From: Planctomycetota bacterium
GTDB taxonomy: Bacteria > Planctomycetota > Phycisphaerae > Phycisphaerales > UBA1924
Assembly (NCBI GenBank): GCA_030950285.1
Contig: JAUZRR010000022.1
Coordinates: 1-43,203, forward strand
DNA: 43,203 nucleotides
Direction of reading: 5' to 3'
In this document: one piece after another, positions 8,058 through 15,696 of the stretch
How the letters are laid out: every line of letters begins with the position of its first letter
Position numbering within the stretch: position 1 is the stretch's first letter
Program-made: the position numbers and the translations under genes
Notes under the pieces: model-generated
The model's input: the letters and a program-made list of their open reading frames with translations, nothing else
The model's database searches: none
Told to the model about the DNA's origin: nothing

Positions 8058-9692
8058 ATGCACGACCACCGCGCCCACGACATCCACCCCAACGTCCACG
8101 ACGCGCTGACGCTGCGCGACTTTCTCACCGACGGCTCGCTCGCCCGTCTCTGCATCGAGCTCGGCGCCATCGCCGGCACCACCATCGAACTCCGCGACGA
8201 ACGCGACCGCCTCGTCACCCCCGACACCAAAGGCTGGCACATCGGGACCGCTGGTGACGGGCTCCCCAAGAGCGACCGCGTCCGCACCGAGCCGCTGATC
8301 GTCGGCGACTCCCACATCGGCGCCATCGTCGCCGGCCCGAGCGAAACCTCACTCGACCGCCTGCTCCCGCTTATCGCCAAAACCGCGATCGAGTGGTGCC
8401 ACGGCTTTCTCGAACTCCGCCACGCCGTCGACGAGCTGGGCGTCCTCATCGAACTCTCCTCGCTGCTGGTCGGGGCCGAGGACGTCTCCCGCGTTGTCGA
8501 ACGCGCACTCGACTCGGTCCTCCGCGTCCTTTCGCTTGACGCCGGATCGGTCGTCCTCTTGCCCGAGGACGCCGACGGCATCATCTCCGACGACGAAGCC
8601 GACCTCCGGCTCTGCGCCTCGCGCGGGCTGACTGACGCCTGGCTGCACAACCCCGAGAGCCTCAGCCGCGGCCGCGTCTTTGACGCCCTCGCCCTCGAAG
8701 GTGAAGTCGTCGCGGTCGAAGACCTCCTGCTCGACGACCGCGTCCGCAACGATGAACAGGTCCGCACCGAGCGCGTCCGCGGGTTCATGTGCGCCGGGCT
8801 CGTCTTCCGGGGCAAGCCCATCGGCGTCATGCGCGTCTACGCCGACACCCCACGCGTCTTTTCCGAACTCGACAAACGCCTGCTCCGCTCGATCGCCCAG
8901 CAGGCCGCCGCCGCGGTGCAGCAGTCCAAGCTCATCCGCGACGGCCGCCGCGACCGCGAGATCGAACGCCAGCTCAAGCTCGCCGCCAACATCCAGCGTC
9001 GCATGTTGCCGCGCACGCTCCCCGACAACCCGCGCCACGATATCGCGGTCCACTACGAACCCAGCTTCGAGATCGGGGGCGATTTCTACGACCTCTTCGA
9101 AGTCAAGGGCAAGCTCGCGATCGCCGTCGGCGACGTGGTCGGCAAGGGTGTCCCCGCCGCGATGCTCATGTCCCTGGTCCGCACCAGCTTCCGCGCCCAC
9201 GCCGAACGCGGAGCACCGCCCGACGAGGTCCTCGCGTTGGTCAACCGCGACCTCGCCCGCGACTCACTCGACAGCGAGTTTGCCACCATGTGGTTCGGCC
9301 TGCTCGACCCCGAGGACGGCTCGCTCGTCTGCGCCAGCGCCGGGCACGAACCCCCCATGATCGTCCGCGCCAAAGGAGGCTGCGACGAGCTCTCCATCGG
9401 CGGGCTCGTCGTCGGCATCGACCCCACCGCGACCTACGCCCTCCAACACGCCACACTCGAACCCGGCGATTCGCTCATCGCCTACACCGACGGCGTCACC
9501 GACGTCATGAGCTTCGAGTCCGAACGCTTCGGCAAACCACGCCTGCTCAAGCTCCTCTCGCACATCAGCGAACAGAAACACCCGCACAACGCCTACGACG
9601 TACTCGGCAATATCCTCCGCGAGCTCCGCCAGTTTGGCGGCCTCGCCGTCCGCCAGGACGACTCAACACTTGTCGTCGTGCGCAGAACCTAA
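8058..9692 (+). CDS. GAF-PP2C (RsbU/SpoIIE-type) serine phosphatase
   Basis: A 544-residue cytoplasmic signalling phosphatase. Residues about 20-115 form an N-terminal domain that resembles a small ligand-sensing fold (perhaps PocR-like, uncertain). A GAF domain spans about 125-290 and a linker helix follows (KLAANIQRRMLPRTLP, 307-322), which is typical before RsbU-type catalytic domains. The PP2C domain has the metal motifs GGDFYDLF (340-347), GDVVGKGVPAA (358-368), the GHEPP segment, YTDGVTD and DDSTLVVV. Such enzymes usually dephosphorylate anti-anti-sigma (STAS) proteins in partner-switching modules, but no STAS or HPK-like kinase gene is visible here. The ATG at 8058 lies four bases after the preceding stop; the open frame further upstream overlaps that gene. 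Confidence 0.9.
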   Translation: MHDHRAHDIHPNVHDALTLRDFLTDGSLARLCIELGAIAGTTIELRDERDRLVTPDTKGWHIGTAGDGLPKSDRVRTEPLIVGDSHIGAIVAGPSETSLDRLLPLIAKTAIEWCHGFLELRHAVDELGVLIELSSLLVGAEDVSRVVERALDSVLRVLSLDAGSVVLLPEDADGIISDDEADLRLCASRGLTDAWLHNPESLSRGRVFDALALEGEVVAVEDLLLDDRVRNDEQVRTERVRGFMCAGLVFRGKPIGVMRVYADTPRVFSELDKRLLRSIAQQAAAAVQQSKLIRDGRRDREIERQLKLAANIQRRMLPRTLPDNPRHDIAVHYEPSFEIGGDFYDLFEVKGKLAIAVGDVVGKGVPAAMLMSLVRTSFRAHAERGAPPDEVLALVNRDLARDSLDSEFATMWFGLLDPEDGSLVCASAGHEPPMIVRAKGGCDELSIGGLVVGIDPTATYALQHATLEPGDSLIAYTDGVTDVMSFESERFGKPRLLKLLSHISEQKHPHNAYDVLGNILRELRQFGGLAVRQDDSTLVVVRRT

Positions 9693-9710
9693 CGCAACTT
9701 ACAGAAAGAA

Positions 9711-9800
9711 CCTCTGAACAACCAGGGGAGCGGACTTTCCAGCCCGCCTTGGCACCATCTGAAAGCTGCCAAGGCGGGCCGTGCTGGTATTGTTCAGAGG
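9711..9800. repeat. Nested long inverted repeat between convergent genes
   Basis: Outer arms 9711-9721 and 9790-9800 (CCTCTGAACAA and its complement) enclose inner arms 9742-9754 and 9767-9779 (GCCCGCCTTGGCA and its complement) with a 12-base loop. It lies between the convergent stops of the phosphatase and EEP genes, so it could terminate both. The extra outer arms are unusual for a terminator and suggest a small mobile or REP-type element. Confidence 0.8.
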
Positions 9801-9837
9801 CTCCACAAGTTTGTCGTGATTGGTAAAGCCCGCCCGG

Positions 9838-10794
9838 TCACTCCTCAAACCCAACCACCGCCCACACCGCAAAGTGGTCCGAAGGATACCGCCCGTCGCT
9901 GCTCGTCCGATCGATCCCCGCCTCGAGCACCTCGACCCCACGCGAGACCAGCACATGGTCGATCTTCTCCCCGTCGGTCGCCCCGAGCCGAAACCCGCTG
10001 AACGTCCCGACCTCGGCCGCATCAGGATGCACCGCGCGGAACGAATCCACCAGCCCCGGTGAGGCTGCCGGCTCGTGCCCCGGCCACGCCGCCGCGTCGC
10101 TCGCCCGCTCGACCTCACCCAGCAAATACCGCACCGCCGGGTTGCGTTCGCCAGCGTTGAAATCCCCCATCACCACCACCGGCTCGTCGGTGTGCGCGCG
10201 CGCCGCGATCCTCGCCGCGATCAGCTCGACCCCCCGCGCCCGCGACGGCTGACTCCGGTGGTCCATATGCACGTTGAACACGTACACCCCCTGCCCGGTC
10301 GCCTTTTCCACCAGCCGCGCCCAGGTGCAGACCCGCGTGATCCCATTGCCCCAGTCGGCCGACCCGACGGCTTCGGGCGTCTCGCTCAGCCAGAACGTCC
10401 CGCTCGAATCCACCGAGAACCGCGCCGTCCGCACCAGGATCGCCGCGTATTCCCCCCGGGTCGCCCCGTCCTCGCGCCCCACCCCGATCTCGACATACCC
10501 CGGCAACGCTTCGGCGATCTCGTCGAGCTGAAACCGCAGCGCCTCCTGCACCCCCACCACATCGCCGTCCAGCTCGGCGAGCAGGTCGGTCACCATCTCC
10601 CGCCGGTGCGGCCAGGCGTTCGGCCCGTCGTTGGCCGTGCCGTAGCGGATATTGAAACTCACCAGTTTCAGCGCAGACCGGGCTCCCTGCCCCGACCCGG
10701 AAGCCGATGCTGCCCCCAACCCGCGTCCGGCCCCAAAAACCACTGGCACCGAGCACACCACCATCAAGACCACGCCCAAGAGCACCTGCCGCAT
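9838..10794 (-). CDS. Secreted endonuclease/exonuclease/phosphatase-family hydrolase
   Basis: A 318-residue EEP-superfamily metal hydrolase. The start at 10794 is supported by GGGAGG seven bases upstream and by the signal peptide it exposes (MRQVLLGVVLMVVCSVPVVF). Motifs run in the family order: the Asn of SFNIRYG (46-52), the metal-binding Glu of GVQEAL (81-86), HMDH, GDFNA, and the C-terminal SDHFAV. The early spacing (FNIRYG with a nearby WPHRR) resembles secreted bacterial EEP proteins that act on phosphodiester, sphingomyelin or inositol-phosphate substrates; the true substrate cannot be inferred. It diverges from the SLC13-type transporter across 140 bases and converges on the phosphatase gene at a long hairpin. 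Confidence 0.88.
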   Translation of the reverse strand: MRQVLLGVVLMVVCSVPVVFGAGRGLGAASASGSGQGARSALKLVSFNIRYGTANDGPNAWPHRREMVTDLLAELDGDVVGVQEALRFQLDEIAEALPGYVEIGVGREDGATRGEYAAILVRTARFSVDSSGTFWLSETPEAVGSADWGNGITRVCTWARLVEKATGQGVYVFNVHMDHRSQPSRARGVELIAARIAARAHTDEPVVVMGDFNAGERNPAVRYLLGEVERASDAAAWPGHEPAASPGLVDSFRAVHPDAAEVGTFSGFRLGATDGEKIDHVLVSRGVEVLEAGIDRTSSDGRYPSDHFAVWAVVGFEE

Positions 10795-10934
10795 CGAACA
10801 CCTCCCGTGGCGAGTAGCGTATTCCAAAGACCTCTCGACCACCCGCCCGAGTGTTCGCAAGCCGGGGGTTCGGTCCGGTCGATACAGAGAGACCGCCGCC
10901 TCACCTCACCCGAGGCCGCCGTCTGGAGCCGAGT

Positions 10935-12833
10935 TTGACCTGGGAGACCTGGTACACCCTTTCTGTCGTCGCGCTGCTGATTGGAGCGCTGGTCTCCAAC
11001 CGCGTCGGGACCGACACCGCCATGATCGGGGCGCTCACCCTGCTCATGGTCGCGGGGATCATCGAGCCGGCCCAGGCCGTCGCCGGCTTTGCCAACCCCG
11101 CCGTCCTGACTATCGCGGCTCTCTTTGTGATTGCCTGTGGCCTGACCGAGACCGGGGCGACCACCACACTTGCAAAGAAACTCCTCGGCAACCCCAAGGG
11201 AGGGATCGGAGCGCGGTTCCGGCTGATGATCCCCGTCTCGATCCTGTCGGCCTTCATGAACAACACCCCCATCGTGGTGATGTATCTCCCCATCGTCAAC
11301 GACTGGGCCCGCAAGCTCCGCATCAGCCCGAGCCGACTCTTCATGCCTCTCTCCTTTGCCGCGATCATGGGAGGCTCGTGTACGCTTATCGGCACCAGCA
11401 CCAACCTCGCGGTCAACCAGCTCTATCTCAACCACTTCGCCGAGCACGGCCCCGCGCTGACCGAAGCGTTCGGGATCACCGTGCCCTCCACCGCCAAACA
11501 GTTCTGGTGGATCGCGGTCATCGGCCTCCCCATGACTGTCATCGGTGTGGTCTTCGTCTCGATCGCGGGCAAGTGGCTCCTCCCCCAGCGGGTCGCGCCA
11601 GATACCGGCGAGATCGAACGAAGACGCTACACCGTCGAGATGCTTGTCGAAACCGACGCTCCGATCGTCGGCAAAACGATCGAACAGGCCGGGCTCCGCC
11701 AGCTGCCCGGGCTCTACCTCTCCGAGATCGAACGCGAGGGCAATCTCCTGCGCGCGGTCGGGCCCGAGACCATTCTCAAAGCCGAAGATCGGCTCATCTT
11801 CGTCGGCGTCGTTGATTCGGTCGCCGATCTGCTCAAGATCCGCGGGCTCGTCCCCGCGACCAATCAGGTCAAAAAAGTGGATACCGATCGACACGCCCGC
11901 ACACTCGTCGAGGCGGTCGTCAGCAGCTCCTCCCCGCTCGTGCGACGCAATGTCCGCGAAAGCCAGTTCCGCACCCGCTACAACGCCGCTGTCATTGCCG
12001 TCCACCGAGGCGGCGAACGGGTCCAAGGCAAAATCGGCGACATCGTCCTCCAGCCCGGCGACACCCTCCTGCTCTCGGCCCATGCCAGCTTCGTCGAAAC
12101 CTACCGCAACAGCGACCACTTCTACCTCGTCTCCAGCGTCGAAGGCGCCCGCGAGGTCTTCCACGAAAGAGCCGGGCTCGCGTTGGGCATCATGGCCCTG
12201 CTGATCCTCCTGATGACCGCACCAACCGCCCGGATCTTCGGCGCGATCAACACCCGATTCGGGCTTGACCTCCCAGCCGCGGGCATCGCTCCTGTCACAG
12301 CCGCCTTCCTGTGTGCCTCCCTCATGGTCTGGACACGATGCTGCACCGGCACCCAGGCACGCCGGAGCATCAGCTGGCAGGTCCTGCTGGTGATCGGAGC
12401 CGCGATCGGGATCGGAAAAGCCATGCACGAAAGCGGGGCTGCCAATGCCATCGCCGAGGTCATCTTCTCCGCCACAGGCGATATGGGACCCCACGGGCTC
12501 CTCTTTATCTTCAGCATCCTCACCGCCATCTTCTGCCAGCTCGTCACCAACAAGGGCGCTGCCGTCCTCATGTTCCCCATCGCCATGGCTCTCGCTGGCA
12601 ATGCCAACGGCGGGCAAGGAGTCAGCCCCGAACCCTTCGTCATCACACTCATCGCCACCGCTGCGGGAAACTACCTGACCCCAGTCGGGTGCGTGATCAA
12701 CCTCATGGTCTACGGCCCCGGCGGCTACCGCTTCACCGACTACCTCCGCCTCGGCGTGCCCCTCACCCTGCTGGTCGCCACCCTCTGCGCCTGGATCGCC
12801 CCGATGGTCTTCCCCTTCTACCCCGGTAGCTGA
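10935..12833 (+). CDS. SLC13/DASS-type transporter with RCK_C (TrkA-C) domains
   Basis: A membrane transporter of about 632 residues. Hydrophobic helices fill the first 185 residues and the last 225. Between them lies a soluble segment of about 200 residues with two RCK_C-like units (beginning near RRRYTVEMLVETDAPIVGKT and RNVRESQFRTRYNAAVIAVH). The NNTPIVVM and GTSTNLAVNQL segments match the paired Ser-Asn-Thr-type substrate motifs of the DASS family, and a second NKGAAVLM/PVGCVINLMVYGP pair lies near the C-terminus. Sodium-coupled uptake of an anion such as sulfate or a dicarboxylate is plausible. Sulfate would suit the nearby sulfotransferase locus, but that is inference. I chose TTG at 10935 because GGAG lies six bases upstream; an upstream GTG at 10851 is less likely. 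Confidence 0.88.
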   Translation: MTWETWYTLSVVALLIGALVSNRVGTDTAMIGALTLLMVAGIIEPAQAVAGFANPAVLTIAALFVIACGLTETGATTTLAKKLLGNPKGGIGARFRLMIPVSILSAFMNNTPIVVMYLPIVNDWARKLRISPSRLFMPLSFAAIMGGSCTLIGTSTNLAVNQLYLNHFAEHGPALTEAFGITVPSTAKQFWWIAVIGLPMTVIGVVFVSIAGKWLLPQRVAPDTGEIERRRYTVEMLVETDAPIVGKTIEQAGLRQLPGLYLSEIEREGNLLRAVGPETILKAEDRLIFVGVVDSVADLLKIRGLVPATNQVKKVDTDRHARTLVEAVVSSSSPLVRRNVRESQFRTRYNAAVIAVHRGGERVQGKIGDIVLQPGDTLLLSAHASFVETYRNSDHFYLVSSVEGAREVFHERAGLALGIMALLILLMTAPTARIFGAINTRFGLDLPAAGIAPVTAAFLCASLMVWTRCCTGTQARRSISWQVLLVIGAAIGIGKAMHESGAANAIAEVIFSATGDMGPHGLLFIFSILTAIFCQLVTNKGAAVLMFPIAMALAGNANGGQGVSPEPFVITLIATAAGNYLTPVGCVINLMVYGPGGYRFTDYLRLGVPLTLLVATLCAWIAPMVFPFYPGS

Positions 12834-12951
12834 CCTTTCCCGGGCGTTGAACGCTCGACCCGAACACGATGCACACCTCGACCGAGACAACTACACTGCC
12901 AACAACCAGTACATGCAAGGTCCGGGTAACTTGGGGAAGGATGCGATAGCA

Positions 12952-13992
12952 GTGAAGATTCTTGTAACGGGTGGTTCTGGGTTCATCGGCTCCTACTTCG
13001 TCGAGCGCCTCGCCGACGAAGGGCGCGAGCTTGTCATTCTCGACCTCGTCACCCCCCCCGACTGGTACCCAAACCACACCTACATCCACGGTGATGTCCG
13101 CGACCCCGCCGCTGTCAAACGCGCCCTCGTCGGCTGCGACCGCGTCATCCACCTCGCCGCCGCACACCACGACTTCGGCATCGAGCACGACACCTACTAC
13201 TCCGTCAACGAACTCGGCACCAAAGTCCTCTGCGACGCCATGGACGACATCGGCGTCCGCGACGTCACCTTCTACTCCACCGTTGCCACCTACGGCGACG
13301 CCCCCGAACCGCACCACGAAGAAGCCGAAACCAAACCAAACTCCCCCTACGGCGGCAGCAAACTCAAGGGCGAAGCCGTCCTCCGCGAATGGACCGAACA
13401 AGGCGACGGCCGCCGCGCCCTGGTCATCCGCCCCACCGTCACCTTCGGCATGCGCAACTTTGCGAACATGTACTCGCTCATCCGCCAGATCGCCAGCGGC
13501 AAGTACCTCGAGTTCGGCCCGGGCGTCAACATCAAAAGCCTCAGCTACGTCGAGAACATCGTCGACGCCACACTCTTCCTGCTCGAAAAGCCCCAGGGCG
13601 AGCTGCAACCCTTCGAGATATTCAACTACATCGACAAGCCCGACCTCACCAGCAAGCAGATCTCCCACGCGGTCTTCAAGTCGCTGGGCAAAAAGCCGCC
13701 GGGTGTGGTGCTGCCGTTGTGGGTCGGACTGGTGCTCGCGCTCCCCTTCGATATCGTCATCGCGCTCACCGGCAAGAACCTGCCCATCTCGAGCGCCCGC
13801 CTCAAGAAGTTGTTCCAGACCCAGACCAAGTTCGAAGCCGACAAACTCGCCGCCGCCGGCTACACGCCGCACGTGCCGCTGACCGAAGGCATCGACCGCA
13901 TGGTCAAGTGGTACCTCGCCGAAGGCAGCAAACAAACTGCCGAGTGGCACCAGCCGCCAAAGGATGTGGTGGTTGTCGAGGAAACCAACTAA
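12952..13992 (+). CDS. Extended SDR NAD-dependent epimerase/dehydratase
   Basis: A 346-residue nucleotide-sugar-type short-chain dehydrogenase. The Rossmann motif GGSGFIG lies at 7-13, the catalytic region reads FYSTVATYG (107-115) and YGGSK (133-137) gives the Tyr-x3-Lys dyad. A Leu/Val-rich stretch near 250-270 (VVLPLWVGLVLALPFDIVIA) could associate with the membrane, as in some 3-beta-HSD-like members. The start is GTG at 12952, after GGGGAAGG at about ten bases. It opens the polysaccharide locus and converges on the deacetylase with only 24 bases between stops. It probably supplies or modifies a sugar nucleotide; the substrate is unknown. Confidence 0.85.
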   Translation: MKILVTGGSGFIGSYFVERLADEGRELVILDLVTPPDWYPNHTYIHGDVRDPAAVKRALVGCDRVIHLAAAHHDFGIEHDTYYSVNELGTKVLCDAMDDIGVRDVTFYSTVATYGDAPEPHHEEAETKPNSPYGGSKLKGEAVLREWTEQGDGRRALVIRPTVTFGMRNFANMYSLIRQIASGKYLEFGPGVNIKSLSYVENIVDATLFLLEKPQGELQPFEIFNYIDKPDLTSKQISHAVFKSLGKKPPGVVLPLWVGLVLALPFDIVIALTGKNLPISSARLKKLFQTQTKFEADKLAAAGYTPHVPLTEGIDRMVKWYLAEGSKQTAEWHQPPKDVVVVEETN

Positions 13993-14016
13993 CGAGCCCC
14001 GAGCACAACCTCGGTA

Positions 14017-14886
14017 TCAAACCTCGGCACCCGCACCCTCCACCAACCCCCCCACCGTCACCCACCTAAAATCACTCAACAAACTCGCAAACCGCGCCTC
14101 GCACCGTCCAAGGTTGTTGTAGTGCCGGAAGGCGTGGCTCCGCTTGAGCCCCGTCATCCGTGGCTGTCCGGGGTCGATCTCCCACGGGTGAATATAAAAC
14201 ACATACGGCCCGCCCGATCGTAATATCTTCGTCACGCCCCGCTTGAAGACCGGATATGGGATCAACCGAAAGTACCCGCCCCCACCCCAAGGCACGCCGC
14301 GCGATCCGAGTTGCAGCGTCGAGACGCAAACCTCCTTGAACCCCTCACGAATCTCGACGATTGGCTCGCCCGCGTCCATGCCGCTGAGCTTGCCGTAGCG
14401 GTCGTGGGCGACCGTCGGGAACGCCGAGCTGTCGTAGGTGAAACCCTCTTCCTGGAGAATATCGATCGCCCAATCGGTGATCGAAAAGCTCGGCGCCCGA
14501 TAGCCTCTGATGTGCGCACCGGTGAGGTCTTCGACCAACGCCTTGGCGCGGCGGATGTCTTCACGAAACTCGTCGTGACTGAGGTTGTAAATAAGATCGT
14601 GCCCATAGCCATGGCTGGCGATCTCGTGCCCGGCCTCGGCGATCCGCTTGACAAGCCCCGGACACTTGTCCGCCACCCATCCAAGAATAAAGCAGGTGCA
14701 GGTCACGCCCCGCGCAGCCATCAGTTCCAGCATCCGATCGGTGTTCCGCTCGACCCGCAACTCGCGCTCGTCCCACGAATCCTTCGCAACCACCGCCCGC
14801 AGATTCTCGACCTGGAACCAGTCCTCGACATCGATCGACATCGCAGCCAGAGCACCCGACGGATTGGAAGCGGTTGCTTTCACCAT
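14017..14886 (-). CDS. XrtA/PEP-CTERM-type polysaccharide deacetylase
   Basis: A 289-residue NodB-fold carbohydrate deacetylase of the subfamily usually found in exosortase (XrtA) exopolysaccharide loci. Motifs: SIDVEDWF (17-24, metal Asp and catalytic Asp), SHGYGH (91-96, metal His pair), GYRAPSFS (128-135), and the C-terminal YIHPWEIDPGQPR segment typical of the DUF3473 tail. It would remove N-acetyl groups from a glycan or its lipid-linked precursor. That would create a free amine, the substrate needed by the adjacent formyltransferase. No signal peptide is seen. The ATG at 14886 is preferred over a GTG three codons earlier. It is the last gene of the minus-strand operon, 12 bases after the formyltransferase stop. 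No exosortase or PEP-CTERM protein is visible in the window. Confidence 0.92.
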   Translation of the reverse strand: MVKATASNPSGALAAMSIDVEDWFQVENLRAVVAKDSWDERELRVERNTDRMLELMAARGVTCTCFILGWVADKCPGLVKRIAEAGHEIASHGYGHDLIYNLSHDEFREDIRRAKALVEDLTGAHIRGYRAPSFSITDWAIDILQEEGFTYDSSAFPTVAHDRYGKLSGMDAGEPIVEIREGFKEVCVSTLQLGSRGVPWGGGGYFRLIPYPVFKRGVTKILRSGGPYVFYIHPWEIDPGQPRMTGLKRSHAFRHYNNLGRCEARFASLLSDFRWVTVGGLVEGAGAEV

Positions 14887-14898
14887 AACCCACACACT

Positions 14899-15696
14899 CT
14901 ACAGCATTCGGTGCCCGCGCCTGCGAAACTCCTTGACATCCTTCGCCTTGGGGAAACTAAAGTACTTCTTCCCCGTCATATCCAACGGCGGCGCCTCGAC
15001 CTCGCCCGCAGCAAACCGCTGCAACACCTCGATCATCAGCCTCGCGCTCTCCTGCTTGGTTCCCACGATCACCCGATCCAGGCTATCCCGCTCGCGCAAC
15101 GAAAACTCCCGCGTCTGAATAATCCCCCCCGCGTCGAGTTTCTCAGCCATCTCGTGCACCGTCAGCGTCGCGATCGACTCGCCGTGGAGCAGCTGCCAGA
15201 AGTTGGGCATCATCCCCCGATACACCGGCAACCTGCCGCAGTGAATGTTGATACACCGCCGCTTGGCCGCACCGAGGATGCCCTTCTTGAATATCTCCGG
15301 AGCCGCGACCGAAACAATCACATCCGGCTGCAACTCATCCCGCACTCGCGCAACATATGCCTTGTCGTTGACCGACCCGGTCTCGACCATCGGCACGCCC
15401 GCCTCGCGGGCCAGCTTCCCGATGTTATATCCCCGCAACTTGACGCCCACAAACCGGAAGCACAGCCGTACAAAGTCTATCGGACCATAAAACCCGAGCA
15501 TTCGCCGCGCCGTCTTCCAGATCGGCTCGTGAAAAGCCTCGCTGATGGTGATCCCGATCAGCTCGATCTCATCGCGCGGATACTCCGCAAAGAACACCTC
15601 AAAGAACTTCACCACGTAAAGCGGATCGTCTTCGGTGATAAGCAACACCCGGAGCTTTTTCGTCCCGTGGCCTGATTGCTCCGACATATTCGTCAT
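14899..15696 (-). CDS. Formyltransferase-family protein (sugar N-formyltransferase candidate)
   Basis: A 265-residue protein with the Fmt/GART catalytic core. Asn150 and His152 lie in NIHCGRLPVYRG (150-161), and Asp188 in HEMAEKLDAGGII (181-193) completes the Asn-His-Asp set for transfer from 10-formyl-tetrahydrofolate. It lacks the C-terminal domain of true methionyl-tRNA formyltransferase, and its place between a glycosyltransferase and a deacetylase suggests that a sugar amine is the acceptor. Its start overlaps the glycosyltransferase stop by four bases (15693-15696), which indicates translational coupling. The neighbouring deacetylase could create the amine. Substrate assignment is inference. 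Confidence 0.85.
   Translation of the reverse strand: MTNMSEQSGHGTKKLRVLLITEDDPLYVVKFFEVFFAEYPRDEIELIGITISEAFHEPIWKTARRMLGFYGPIDFVRLCFRFVGVKLRGYNIGKLAREAGVPMVETGSVNDKAYVARVRDELQPDVIVSVAAPEIFKKGILGAAKRRCINIHCGRLPVYRGMMPNFWQLLHGESIATLTVHEMAEKLDAGGIIQTREFSLRERDSLDRVIVGTKQESARLMIEVLQRFAAGEVEAPPLDMTGKKYFSFPKAKDVKEFRRRGHRML

Noticed and set aside
10764..12890. A 708-codon minus-strand frame opposite the SLC13-type transporter
   Set aside because: Its Asp/Glu/Gly-rich composition mirrors the hydrophobic codons of the real gene; no recognisable domain.
12928..12940. AACTTGGGGAA shared with the sigma/anti-sigma gap near 5143-5153, considered as a common promoter box
   Set aside because: An 11-base match is expected many times by chance in 43 kb, the distances to the starts differ, and one copy overlaps the ribosome site.
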